Shown piece by piece: positions 36,404 to 47,639 of a DNA stretch of 64,000 nt. Under the pieces are notes generated by a model, which did no database searches, was not told where the DNA came from, and saw only the letters and a list, made by a program, of their open reading frames with translations. Positions within the stretch are counted from its first letter, which is position 1, and every line of letters begins with the position of its first letter. Origin of the DNA: Rusavskia elegans. Its lineage: Eukaryota > Ascomycota > Lecanoromycetes > Teloschistales > Teloschistaceae. Where the stretch lies: NCBI GenBank assembly GCA_011316305.1, contig SAUG01000148.1, positions 1-64,000 on the forward strand, read 5' to 3'. The translations under genes and the position numbers were made by a program.

Positions 36404-37252
36404 TAGACCGTCGGATCGGATTTCGAATCTAGATTAACTAATCCGACCCGACTTGAATCGGGTTATAGTTAAATCTAATCCGACCCGAATCGGGTCGAGT
36501 TTTTTTATAGTTCGATTCGATTCGAACCCGGATCGGGGTCGAATATTCGGATTCGATACGTTAAAATACTAAAATCGTATATAATTCTAGTATTAAAATA
36601 TAATTTTTCTTCTACGTTATACTATTTATAAATCTCTATTTTTTCCTAACGATATACTATAGAGATATAGTAAAGATTTAAAGAAATAAAATCGGAAAAG
36701 ATAAAGAAAAAGATAAAAGAAAATTTTATAATATTATAAAACCGATAATATTCTAGAGTAATATATTTTGAAAAGTCTAGCTAATAATCTATTAAAAGAA
36801 ATATAAATAGAAATCTAGAATCGTCGCTTTTCGAAAAATCTATAGATATTAGAAAGGCTTCGAACTTTTTATTTCTAAAGTACCTTTCGCTAGATTATAT
36901 TACGAAGTTTTTACCGACGTTACTACCGTAAATATAAATGGAAGAATCGATAGAATAAAAAGTATAGTATTAGTAGCTCTATAAAATACGATAGAAAAAT
37001 ATATAACTACTTTTTTAATAAGTAAATATAATACTTTACTATATTTCTATATATATCCGACTATAGTTATTTTTTATAGATTATTAACTAGCTATAATCT
37101 ATTCTAAATATATTAATATTTAGTAGAAAAATGTTCAATTTATTTAAAAAGTTAATATAGAATCTAGAAATATAGTCGAGGATATAATAATAGATAATTA
37201 ACAATAAATTCTAGAAAATTAAAAGCTTTAGAAAAAAATATATATTTATAGA
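36404..37252 (-). mobile_element. hAT-like long-form fragment
   Basis: Begins TAGACCGTCGG, followed by the GC-rich subterminal block. Its interior (for example AGTATTAGTAGCTCTATAAAA) matches 33857-35868. It has no right terminus because another copy begins at 37253. It sits directly after the gypsy integrase zinc domain. Confidence 0.7.
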
Positions 37253-37511
37253 TAGACTAGCTACTTCGGATCGGGTTTCTATCGGTATTTTAAAAACTCG
37301 ATCCGAATTTTAGCGATTCGGTTTAACCCGATCCGCTAAACGGTATAAATCGGTTTTTAAAATTAGAACCGAAAATTAAATCGGATTATAAAATAGATAT
37401 CGATAGAAATATAATCTAATTTACTAAACCATTTATATATGAAATAATATTATATAATATCAGTTAAATAATTAAATAATTAAATATTTATTAAAGTATT
37501 ATATTCAGATA

Positions 37512-38422
37512 ATTTAATTAATTTGTTTTGGTTTTGATATCCGGTAAACCAATGGTTCGATAAACAAATCAAGCGCTAGTATACCAGTATCGAATATACG
37601 ATAGCAGAATTTATATTCTAGTTTAATTAACGTAAATAAGAATTGTATAGAATTTAAATTTAAATTTACTTAGTAATATAATATATCCTTCTACCGATAA
37701 TTTAATATCGAATTTTTATAGATAAGTATACCTCGTAGATATCGTTTCTTCTTTTTCTTTTACTAGTAATATAAGCCTTGTAATACTATATTCCCGCAAC
37801 AGCTACAGCTGCAAGCTAAACCAGACGGTAATATCTATATTCGTAATAACTATATCTACCCGTACAGATATCGACTATCTCGTAATAGCTAGAGCAAGCT
37901 ATTCTAACTTCGATATAAATAGTCTCTTTACCGCCTTTAAAATATACTATCCGACCTCTCTACTTCCTTTTAATTTAATCGACCGAGTAAAGTTTCTAGA
38001 CGTAGTAGCTGGCGTATTAGCTAGCGATCGTTTTATAGCTAGTAACTTTTTTAAAGCTACGCGGGCTAAAGAGTACTTTAATAGTTTAATAGAACGTTTA
38101 GGTACGGCTTATATAATAAATATAGCTAAGACGAAGACTATAGATAGATACTCCCTAGTATAGCAGATAGATATAGCGGAAATATTAGAAGCTGATAATT
38201 ATATATAACGTCGAGGAAGAAATATATAGTATTTAAATATAGTAGAGAATTCGTAATCGCGAATACAAAAGGAAATAGTTAAATAGAAGTAATTAACTGC
38301 GCTGCAAATCTTGCCTGACGAACTATATACCTTTGGCTGTGAAAATTTCTTTGCTGTACGTAAAATATAACAATCGTTGCCGTATATAACGTTGATAAAA
38401 TATATATATATATATATGAAAA
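37512..38422 (-). mobile_element. Retroposon-like family C, copy 2 (little mutated)
   Basis: Reverse complement of 14571-15440 but clearly less RIPed: CA and TG are common (for example CAACAGCTACAGCTGCAAG at about 37797). It carries an open frame on + (see 37736-38161). One end borders a TA run (38400-38420). The ends are related to those of family B. Confidence 0.75.
37736..38161 (+). pseudogene. Open frame of family C element, unknown product
   Basis: About 140 codons are open on + without any stop until TAG 38159-38161. There is no ATG in frame, so simple ORF scans miss it. Upstream the frame meets a TAA that RIP could have made from CAA. The predicted segment includes NLIDRVKFLDVVAGVLASD and NSLIERLGTAYIINIAKTK, compositionally protein-like (Asp, Glu, Lys, Arg balanced). 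I recognise no domain. The frame is antisense to the A-rich end of the element, as in family B. Confidence 0.5.
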
Positions 38423-38905
38423 TTCAATATAACTTCAAATAGAAGCTGTTTAGAGGAGAGATATTTAGGTAATAGATCTAGTCTAACTAGAAATCTTCTA
38501 ACTAGTATAATTAATGAACTAAAATTATTTTAAATAAAGATATATAATTTTATATTAGAATTATACTTTTTTACTAGAATTTAGTAGTTTTAGCGAGTCG
38601 AATTCGGGAACCCGAATTCGATCCGGAACCGAGTCGATTCGATATCTAGAAATAGACTGGCCGTCGGGTCGGGTTTCGAACCCGGGTTTATATCCCGGGT
38701 TCGAACCGAGTCGGTTCCGGGTTAAACCCGAGTTCTCGGATTTAACCCGCTAAAACCGCTAAGCTCTAATATAGAAATATAATTCTAGTATAAAATTATA
38801 TTTTTTTATCTAAAAAAAATTCTAGTTTATTAATTATATTAGCTAGAAGGATTTTAGTTAAACTATAAATATTATCTAAATATATACACTTTAATAAATA
38901 TTTAA

Positions 38906-39908
38906 CCTTTTATAGGACCCCTGTCCGGGGTTATAATTGAGTTATTATATATATACGTTTTATTACCGTAGTTTTTATACGGCAACAATAATTGTTGCTT
39001 GTACAGCAAAGAATTTTCGCAGTTAAAAGTTAACTAAAGTTTGCAGCGTTGATCGTTTTTATTCTATTATATCCTCTATTTAATTACTATTCCTCCTCTA
39101 TAATTCCTTTATACTACTTCGAAATACGTACGATTATAAGCTACTAATATAGCTTTCAAGACTACCTACCAGGCGGTAATACTATCCTTTATCTTTATTA
39201 CTTCGTCCTCGTCTACGGTTATACCCGAATCTAGACGGCCTACTAACCTATCTAGATACTCGACGACTGCTAGCTTAACTGCCAGCTTAACGGCTAGCTT
39301 AGATTCCTGTTCGAATTCTAGCAGGATAAAGGCTCCTACTAGAAATCTAATATAGTTACTAAAGCTATATAGCTCCGGCGGATTCGGAATACGAGGCTTT
39401 AGTATTATATTTAGAACTACCGGATCCTAGGATTCGAAGTCCGTTATAATAGGCGGACTAGCAAGGATTCGGTCGACGTAATTAAGTAGCTCGAATTCGG
39501 CGGTTTTAAACTCTATTTCTTTAAATTAGAAAGATATAATCGTAGTTATAGTATTAGTAGAGATTCTATATATATTAGCCTGTAGCCTAAGCTGTTACGG
39601 AAGATATATATATCAGGTATAATAGTAGATATTAGTAAAAAAAGACGAAGAAAAAGCGACTATAAAATATATATATATACGAAAATTCCATTATATTATA
39701 TTTTAAATAAACTATAGAAGTTTATACTATAAACGTATTACGGAACAGATTAGAATTAATTTTATATAGTTTTTTAGTTTAAATTAATTAGACTAGGGTA
39801 CTAGTTTTTATACCGTATATCTAACGCTAGCGTACTAATACTAAAGTGAATTGCTTACGGAACCGACGGTTGACCGGGTACCAAAAAAATAAAAAAAATA
39901 ATAAAAAA
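38906..39908 (+). mobile_element. Retroposon-like family B, full copy 2
   Basis: 1,003 bp between perfect 13-bp repeats AATAAATATTTAA (38893-38905 and 39909-39921). The right end is A-rich (about 39884-39908) and the left end has CCCCTGTCCGGGG. It aligns throughout with 12693-13731 and is less mutated. Confidence 0.85.
39080..39535 (-). pseudogene. Frame of family B element, unknown product
   Basis: On the minus strand about 140 codons are open apart from two TAG codons in RIP context. Readable parts include PRIPNPPELYSFSNYIRFL, GAFILLEFEQESKLAVKL and DRLVGRLDSGITVDEDEVIK; an AVKL unit is repeated. No in-frame ATG remains. Composition and acidity suggest real coding, and the same frame is visible in copy 1 (about 12950-13330). 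No domain was recognised; a Gag-like protein is possible. Confidence 0.5.
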
Positions 39909-40107
39909 AATAAATATTTAATTATTAATAAAATTAATTGATAAATTATAATATTATATTATATATTAAAGATTTAGCGGGTCGGATTAGATTTCTATTA
40001 ATATCTATTTTATAATTCGATCTAATTTTCGATTCTAATTTTAGAAACCGATTTATACTATTTAACAGATCGGATCGAACCGATTCGCTAAAATTCGGAT
40101 CGGGTTT

Positions 40108-41280
40108 ATATTATAAAACGAAAGATTTTATAAAATTGATTATAAATAAACTTTAGTATAAAAAACTTTTTTTTAATAGAATAATTAGCGATAGAAATTA
40201 ACAATTTATAAACGAATTCTAATTAGAAATCTATTATCATCTAAAAATTCAAAGTCGTAAAGATAGGTGGATTAAACGATAGAATTAATTACTAGAATAC
40301 TTTCTAAAAGTATATATTTTTAAAAAATAGAAAAACTATATTAAATTTCTATTTTTAATTGATTGCGCCGATGATATTAGTAAATATAATATTATAAAAA
40401 CATTCTTTTATCAAGCGCTTCTAGACTTTAACTTTTATATAATATTTTCAGACGTTAAAAATAACGCTATAGAAAAAAGATTAGAAATACGTAAATATTA
40501 ATAGTAGAAGAAAAAAATTGTATATCTATAAAAGATATACAAATCAATACGTATATATTAGAATAGAATTTATATAAACCAGGTTATATACTATAATAAG
40601 AGATATTATTAGTAGTTTAATACTATTATTCAAAAAGAATCAAAAGTTTAAATAATTAAAAAAGATTACTTTTAAATTTATAGATTTCTATCGAATTTCG
40701 AAATATATCGATTTTTAAATTTACCGGTTCGTATTTTCCATTAGATTGGAAATCTATAGTATCTTTTATATATTTTTATTAGAAAAACTCCATTACCGTT
40801 AAAACAGCAAATTACTAGAATATCTATTATCGAAACCTATTAATAATGATAAAAAATTAAAATTAGAAACTATTTCAGATAAAAGATTAATAAAATCTAA
40901 AAAGAGAGAGAAGCTAAAAGCAGAATATCTATTTAAATAAACGAGTTAGCTAAAGGAATATAATTTCTAGTATATAATAACTATAAAGAGATTTTAAAAA
41001 TATTGAAAAATTTATCAAAATATATAATTAAAATAATCTTATAATAAAAAGACGTTAGCTAGAACGTAATAACAAAAAAATATAATTTAATTGAAATTAA
41101 ATATAATAATTATAGGCGTTGAAGTATTTATTGAATATATATATATAATATATATATCTAAAAAATAAATATTAAATTAATAGAATTCGTTTAAATTTAT
41201 CTTTTAATTATTTACTATAATACGAAGCGTATTTCCTTTATTTTAAATATCTATACTAGCGAAGTCGACCTAGTTTTATA
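40108..41280. other. Unassigned AT-rich DNA
   Basis: No recognisable repeat or protein motif. A TA/AT simple run occurs at about 41138-41158. It may be remaining gypsy or other transposon sequence too decayed to read. Confidence 0.35.
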
Positions 41281-41289
41281 GTAAACTTC

Positions 41290-41790
41290 TAAACCGGGCA
41301 ATCTTTCTAGATATCTATAAAGGTCGGAAGAGATAGTACTAGAAAAACAACTTTTTATAGTCTCGCCGAAAATAGTATCTATAGAGGTTTATATACCGAA
41401 TTTGAAATAGTAAAAGATATTAAAGTATTTACCGAGGTACCGATAGTTTTTACTTCTAGAAGCTAAGGTTCGGATATTTCCGACGCCTTTAAAACTATAC
41501 GCGAAAAGGTTAATAAAAACTAAAAAGGAACTATAGAAGATAAAATTTCTAACTCTTCCTTTATTACGCGCGAAAGGGTCAATAGAAATTTATTAAAAGC
41601 TATAGAAAATAAGATTTCTACTTTTTTCTTTATTATATACGGAAAGGTAATCTAATATATTTCATTATCGTTATTAAATACGCCGTTTAAAGATTTAATA
41701 TCTAATATTATAGATATTAATACTATATTAGATAGAGATCGGCCGATAAATAATAGAAATATAGTTTTCTATATCGAGATTTCGATTAGT
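41290..41790 (+). pseudogene. Unidentified RIPed frame with 69-bp tandem repeat
   Basis: The + strand is readable with only a few RIP-type stops, including STRKTTFYSLAENSIYRGLY and LLNTPFKDLISNIIDINT. It contains a 69-bp (23-codon) tandem duplication starting at 41501 and 41570, with a partial third unit at about 41639, so the protein had internal repeats. Function unknown. Confidence 0.4.
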
Positions 41791-42044
41791 AGCGTATCCT
41801 ATATAATTATTAGCTTGGGATATCCAACTATAAAGGTTCGAATTTAAAAGAGTTTATCTATAGCGCCGTAGATAGTACTAGGAAGAAATATATAATATTT
41901 ATATTATTTTAGATCCGGATATACTGTAATCCAAAAGATACTACTGGATTATATAATAAAACGTTAATAGTTAGCTACTTTTTTTTAAAAGATTATAGAT
42001 TATCTTAGATGGCGCTTTTTGTTTTAGAATGGCTTGTCAATATT

Positions 42045-42220
42045 TGTTGAAATTATATATGTGGAATATCAAGCTTTATTTACTAAGGTAGGCTTTCGCC
42101 TGAACTAAGTATATAAAAAGGAAGTAGCAGGGCTTTGGCGCCTAGATCTACTAGGCCTAATCGGTACTAGCGCCTTTAGCGCTTTAGTATAGCTATTATA
42201 CGTAACACGTACTTTTAATA
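42045..42220 (-). repeat. Copia 3' LTR, copy 2
   Basis: 176 bp beginning TGTTGAAATTATATATG and ending TTTTAATA in the plus view; the best preserved LTR. On the minus strand it has TATATAC after CTTTTTA and AATAAAG nearer the end, the expected order of TATA box and polyadenylation signal. Confidence 0.87.
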
Positions 42221-42289
42221 CTCCTATACGAATAATATACTATATATATACTAATGGTAAAAATTAAATAGATTTACAATATATTTACT

Positions 42290-43789
42290 GAAAAACCTAT
42301 AGGAAAACGAGTTTATACATAATAAAGGCGAGATAAATAAAGGTTAAAAAGCTACTATAGTAGATATATATATATATAAATTATTAAAATCAAAATCTAG
42401 ATAAAAGAAATTAGAGTTTCTATAGTTTCTATAATATTTCTATAGTAGTAGTATACTTAATAGAATACTGGTATAGGTACTAGTTTATAATATAAATTGA
42501 TTTAAAGTATTTAAAACGGATATCGCCTATTTAGAAAGGTATATTTAGGATTTTAGTAATCGAAAATACCTATCTAGTAATAATTTATAGGTATTATCGG
42601 TTATTATTAATACCGCCGAAGTACTAAAGGGTATAGATATTATATTTCTTCTTAATATACTAAAGGAGCGTATATTAAGTACTTATTAGGATAATATAAG
42701 CCTTTATAGATATATTAAAGGTTATATCGCCTGAATAGTTCTAGATATAGAGGTATTTACTATAGCTTTAAAGATTAATATAAGATTTCGAATTATTAAT
42801 AATTATAGTATTCTAATAGTACTATTTCTAGAATTCCTATAGGATCCTATAATTAATTTAGTAATATAGCTAGATAGTAAAGATTCCGATATATATTTAT
42901 ATATTATTACTATCTAGCTATAGGCGGCTAAAAATATCGCGATTCTAAAAGCTATCGATATTATTTTTTATCTAATAGCGTTTAGGCTCGAAGTTTAGAT
43001 AGGATAGTATCCGAAGATAGAAATGAGGTGGATTATTACTATAGTTTTTATAAATAATATAAACTTAAAAGTTATTAAATAGTTTATTAAATACTTCGCT
43101 ATATATATATAGGTCGAGTTTTCTAGAAATATAGAAAGTAAAGTTAAATCTTCGAGGGCTACCTAGATCTATAATAGCTATAAGTAGTATTAAATAGAAA
43201 TATAAGATATAGGAAATCGAATAGTATAATTTATATATTAGATAGTATAGAATTAGTAAAAATATACTCGAAAATATAATAATAGTAGATAGTAGATAAA
43301 AATAAATAGTAGGCGGCTAGCGGCTAGGGCGCTAACTAGTCTATACCTATATACTAGCTCCGAAAAATCTTATATTAAGGCCGAATAGTCTACTAGATAC
43401 CTAAAATATATTTTACGAATATTAAAACTAGTCAATATATTAAGTTTAATATATAATTTAGTAAAGTATAGGCTAAAAGTACCTTTTTAGTATTTTACTA
43501 CTAAGATAGAAAAATAAATCGAGGTATAAATAACTATATATATTTTTTAATCGAATATACTATCGGAAAGTATATAAAAGGTATAGTAATTTAAAAATAT
43601 TATAGATATTATATCGATAGGCCTATAGGACCTAGAATTAATTAAAAGCTGAACTACTTCTTATAATATATATTATACTCTCCGAAGATACTATTTATCG
43701 GTATATAGTAATCGCTAGTATTCTAGAATTAATTATATTCTGGAAGAAATTATTATTAGAAGGATTCTTATAATTTAGATAGATTATTA
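42290..43789 (+). pseudogene. Opposite-strand frame inside copia copy 2, unidentified
   Basis: Same segment as 28960-30445. From about 42600 the + strand reads AEVLKGIDIIFLLNILKERI, KGYIA.IVLDIEVFTIALK, FRIINNYSILIVLFLEFL, and further on KVIKQFIKYF, with TAG only where Gln, Trp or Arg are plausible. Conservation of frame between two copies argues for a real protein. No family recognised. Confidence 0.5.
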
Positions 43790-46700
43790 CTATTATTATT
43801 TAAAGTTTAGAATATTTTTACGTCTTTAAACCTAAATACTATATAAAAAGCTTTAAATTTACCTTTATCCAGAGCTTTAATTAATCTATTAGCTACTATT
43901 TATTCCGTTAGAATATACTAAAGGTCGATAGTTTTAGTAGCGACTTTCTTCTATAGAAATTTAATATGAATATTAATATATTTAGTATTACTATAGAACT
44001 TAAGGTTTTTTATAAAGATAATTGCGCTTTAGTTATTACTATAAAGGGTTACTATATTTAGGGTAGTATTTAGATCTTATTTATCGATTAATAACGAACT
44101 TAGGATATAATTTAACTAAATAGCCTCCTTAGTAATTCTAATCTCGCTATCTAATGTTATTTCGATAGTCGATATAGCTATAATAGTTTACTATTTAGAT
44201 AACTAGCCAATAATACCGGATTTAATATCGAAAACGTATCTAGAAATAAAGTATATCTCCGAAATTTCTATAGATCGCCTTTATAGATAAGAATAAAGTA
44301 AGCTGTTTTATATAGATATTTAAAGATCCTAATAACAGCGTCCTAGTAGTAGTTTATAGAGTTCGATAAGTATTAACTAATAATAGAAACAGTAAAAGCG
44401 ATATCGGAATAGATTCTAAATATAAAGTATTATATATATTAAAGAGCCGATAGCGCTTTAATATTTATATTTTATTAATAGAAAGTAGTTCTAATCCTTA
44501 GGAATAGTTTCTAAATAAAAGCCAGAATTTATAAAAATAGAAATATTATTTTTATAGATAGTAAAACTATAATCTTTTAGAATCTATTTAATATAAGTAG
44601 TTTAGTTTAACTAAATAGTATAGAATTCCCGATTCCTAATAATCTTTATACTAAAGTAGAAATTAATAAGGTTTAAATCTAATATTTTAAAACGTTCGTT
44701 TATATATATTTTAATTTACATTAAGGTCCTAATAACTAGCGCTATATAGGAATAAATTATTTATATAAACGACGGTAATAATTATACTATTATCGAAAAT
44801 ACTATAATCGGACTCTAGAAATTTAAAGCTAATAGTAATAATAAATTTAATAAAGTAGTACCTTAGTACTAGATCCGAAGTAACTATTCAAAACTATAAA
44901 TGGCCTTCCGGAGCTTATATATTATATTAAAGTCGCCGAAACCAATAGAATATTATATATAGATAATTTTATCTATATAACTATAAAAGAAGGCAGTTTT
45001 AATATCTATTTAATCGAGTTGTAGGCCGTAGGCGGAGCTATAGTAGAAATAGCTTTATATAATATTAGTTTAATAATAGAAGTAAAGGTTTTATTAAAAT
45101 CGACGATAGCTTCCTATTTAAAACTATAAATAATCTAGCGAGTTTTAAAACGCGTAATCTTACTATTAGTATCCTTATTAATTTTATATATCTATTTAAC
45201 CCCAAGGAAATATTTTATAGAAAGTATTAATACCTTAGTATATAGTATCTAAGTATTATTTAATTCTAATAATACTAGTTTTTTTTCTATAGTTTTACGC
45301 TATTCGTCGGTATAGGATATTTCTATAGCCTTTTTATATAATTAGAGTTCGGAAAGATTTAATACTATACTTTTTTTTTATAGTATTAATAAATATCTAG
45401 ACGTTTATAAATAGGTCTAGCGAAGAATAATTATAATTATCTAGTACCCGGAATTTAAAGTAATTTTATAGAACTTTAATAAAAGATTAGATAGTACGAT
45501 CGGTTTATAGGTAAAGTATAATAGTTTGAAAATAGAGTAGTAATATATTAGAATCGAAATCGGAATCCGAATTATTAATTTCGATAATATAAAGACTATT
45601 AGGTAAATTAGCCGGTAATAGAATTTAACTATAGGTAAAATACTTGGATTTAATAAAAGGGAGCTATTAGTTTAGATATTAATAGAAAATTACTAGATTA
45701 TTACTATAATTTACTAGAATTAGACCCTCTATTAGTATACTACTATTTTCGCGGGAGTTATTATTTACTTTTAGATTTTTCTAACTTTTATAGATTTAAT
45801 AAATCTAGGTTTTAATCTATCTCTTTAAATACTATAGAAAAAGTACGGATAATTTTATTCTAAAAGTTTAGTAGCTTATAGATAATATTATTAAAATAAT
45901 TGATTAAAGTATATTTATAGCTTCGATTATAGAATATCGAAATTTTTTTATTATATATTAGATATACTATAGAATCTAGAATATAGAATCGGTTTAAATC
46001 TAAAAATTTACTATATTCTTTTTTATATAGGATTATATCTAATTTATTACTAGGTAACTAGAAGTATAGAAAAATAGCAGCTTTAATAAATAGTAGCTAA
46101 TATCGTTTACTAAAACCGCTAAAAACTAATATAGAATAGACTTTATATATTAATATTTACCCGAAATATTTAGAAATACCGTTCTATTATAGATTATTAG
46201 TTTTAATAGACTTTAATTAGATACCTTTATTAATAAAGCTTTTATTTATAATATAGCTCCTAAATTTATTATCGCTATAAAAATATTTAATAATAAAGAT
46301 ATCTTTTTTATTAAAGGTATAGAAGTAGTTCTAGTATTTAAAGATTTTAGGACTATCTTTTATTTTAGTTATATAGATACCGTACTTCTAGGTATTATTA
46401 TCTAGAAAAGTAAGAATATATTTATTTGTATTATATACTAATAGAACTTAACTCTTTTAAATAGGTCCTATATAATTAGTATAAATAAAGTCAATAAAAC
46501 TATTACTAGAGCGGATATAGCTTCTATAAAATAATTTATATTATTTATTTATAGTATAGGTTTTATAGGAATTAGATTTAGATTTAAAAATTTTAGATAA
46601 ATCGATTTCTATAAATATATTCGCTAGTTTAAATAAACTCTAGTTATCTAGATATCTAAGCCGGACGTATTAAATACTTTCTATAACTACTGATATTTTA

Positions 46701-47298
46701 GTAAAGGCCTTTAAAGCTATATCGGGTATTAATAAAGATAAAAATAAAAATAGAAAAAAAAAGAAATAAAAAAAGATTTTATAGAGCCGCGTTATACAAT
46801 ATTAATATTAAATAGAAATAGATCTTTATATATATAGATAGTTAATATTAAATCCGGAGTATTAAAATTAAAGCTAAAACTATAGTTTTTAATTATTATT
46901 TTAGCCTCTATCTTCTAAATTTATAATATTAATAGAAAGCTAGTATCGGACCCGGAAGTAAAAAAAATATTATAGAATTCTATAGAATAGTATCTACTAT
47001 TAAAAAAGTAGTTAAATATAATAGTATTTTTAGTAATCGGTTAGAAGCTAATAGCGCTACCGATACTAATTATAGACTCGCTTTGAACGGATTTTATACT
47101 AGATTTAATAAAAAGGTACTATTAGAAAATAGTATAATAGTTATAGATATAGTTAAATATCTAATTATTAATAAAATCCAGCATATTTAATAAAGCCGAT
47201 AAAACCGTAGAAAAAAAATTATAAAACTAAAGTTAGTAGGAGTCGGTATTACTATAATAAAATTTAGTAATTTTTTAAATTCGGTAAATTTATTTAGA
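43790..47298 (-). pseudogene. Ty1/copia pol (IN-RT-RNase H) relic, copy 2
   Basis: Minus-strand reading in order. The integrase region, about 46700-46350, gives LFKLANIFIEIDLSKI (after the GAG-pre-integrase motif) and SFIDFIYTNYIGPI (HTDxxGP-like). RT at about 45060-44870 gives IDIKTAFFYSYIDKIIYI and GFGDFNIIYKLRKAIYSFE. RT active site at about 44760 is VVYINNLFLYSAS, where YVDD has become YINN by RIP. RNase H at about 44080-43870 gives NTKYINIHIKFLQKKVATKT, then LTE.IVANRLIKALDKGKF. Domain order IN-RT-RH identifies copia rather than gypsy. Frames shift and many stops are present. Confidence 0.88.
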
Positions 47299-47639
47299 AA
47301 ATCTGCGTCTTGGTTAAATTGCGACCGTTTTCGATCTTTATTAACGCTGTTTTAAGCAACTTCTAAACCGACGTCTAATATATACTACCTTCCTGTACTA
47401 AACCTGCGACTCTATTATCTCTAATCTCTAATAATACCTCGGTTTTATATAGCCTATTTTATATTAGGTCTCTAGGAAGCTTAGAAAGTAATTTTATAAA
47501 CTATCTTCTTCTCTTTACTATCTTATTCCACGTTATCTTTATCTCTATACTAACTACTCCTATCTAGTACCTATACTATTATAGGTCGTTGTAAGATCCT
47601 ATATTACGTTTTTTAAACGGCCGCTCCTATAATCCAGAC

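Larger units (their letters stand above)
37253..38652 (+). mobile_element. hAT-like short element, split by family C and by a later copy
   Basis: The left terminus is TAGACTAGCTACTTCGG at 37253. The right subterminal block (GGGAACCCGAATTCGATCCGG) is reached at about 38610 and cut at 38652 by the next copy. Family C copy 2 (about 37512-38422) sits in the middle. Confidence 0.72.
38653..40107 (-). mobile_element. hAT-like element split by family B, 3' truncated
   Basis: Starts TAGACTGGCCGTCGG at 38653 with the least mutated GC-rich end in the window (GGGTTTCGAACCCGGGTTT). It is interrupted by family B (38906-39908), resumes, and breaks off at about 40107 within the opposite subterminal block (AATTCGGATCGGGTTT). 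Its own far terminus is missing. Confidence 0.75.
42045..47298 (-). mobile_element. Ty1/copia element, copy 2, 5' truncated
   Basis: Same family as 28653-36167. The 3' LTR is at 42045-42220. Going leftward to rightward in coordinates: the opposite-strand frame, RNase H, RT, integrase and part of gag, all pol domains on minus. Homology with copy 1 stops at about 47298, so the 5' LTR and the gag start are absent, and a different, less AT-rich sequence begins there. Confidence 0.82.

Noticed and set aside
38906..39908. Family B read as a solo LTR (TGTCC...CCA)
   Set aside because: Flanking duplications are 13 bp rather than about 5 bp, one end is A-rich, and a one-sided truncated copy exists at 10062.
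42045..42220. Copia LTR read as a + strand 5' LTR with TATAAAAAG promoter
   Set aside because: Pol domains next to it are on minus; the minus reading also gives TATA-like then AATAAA order, so it is the 3' LTR of a minus-strand element.
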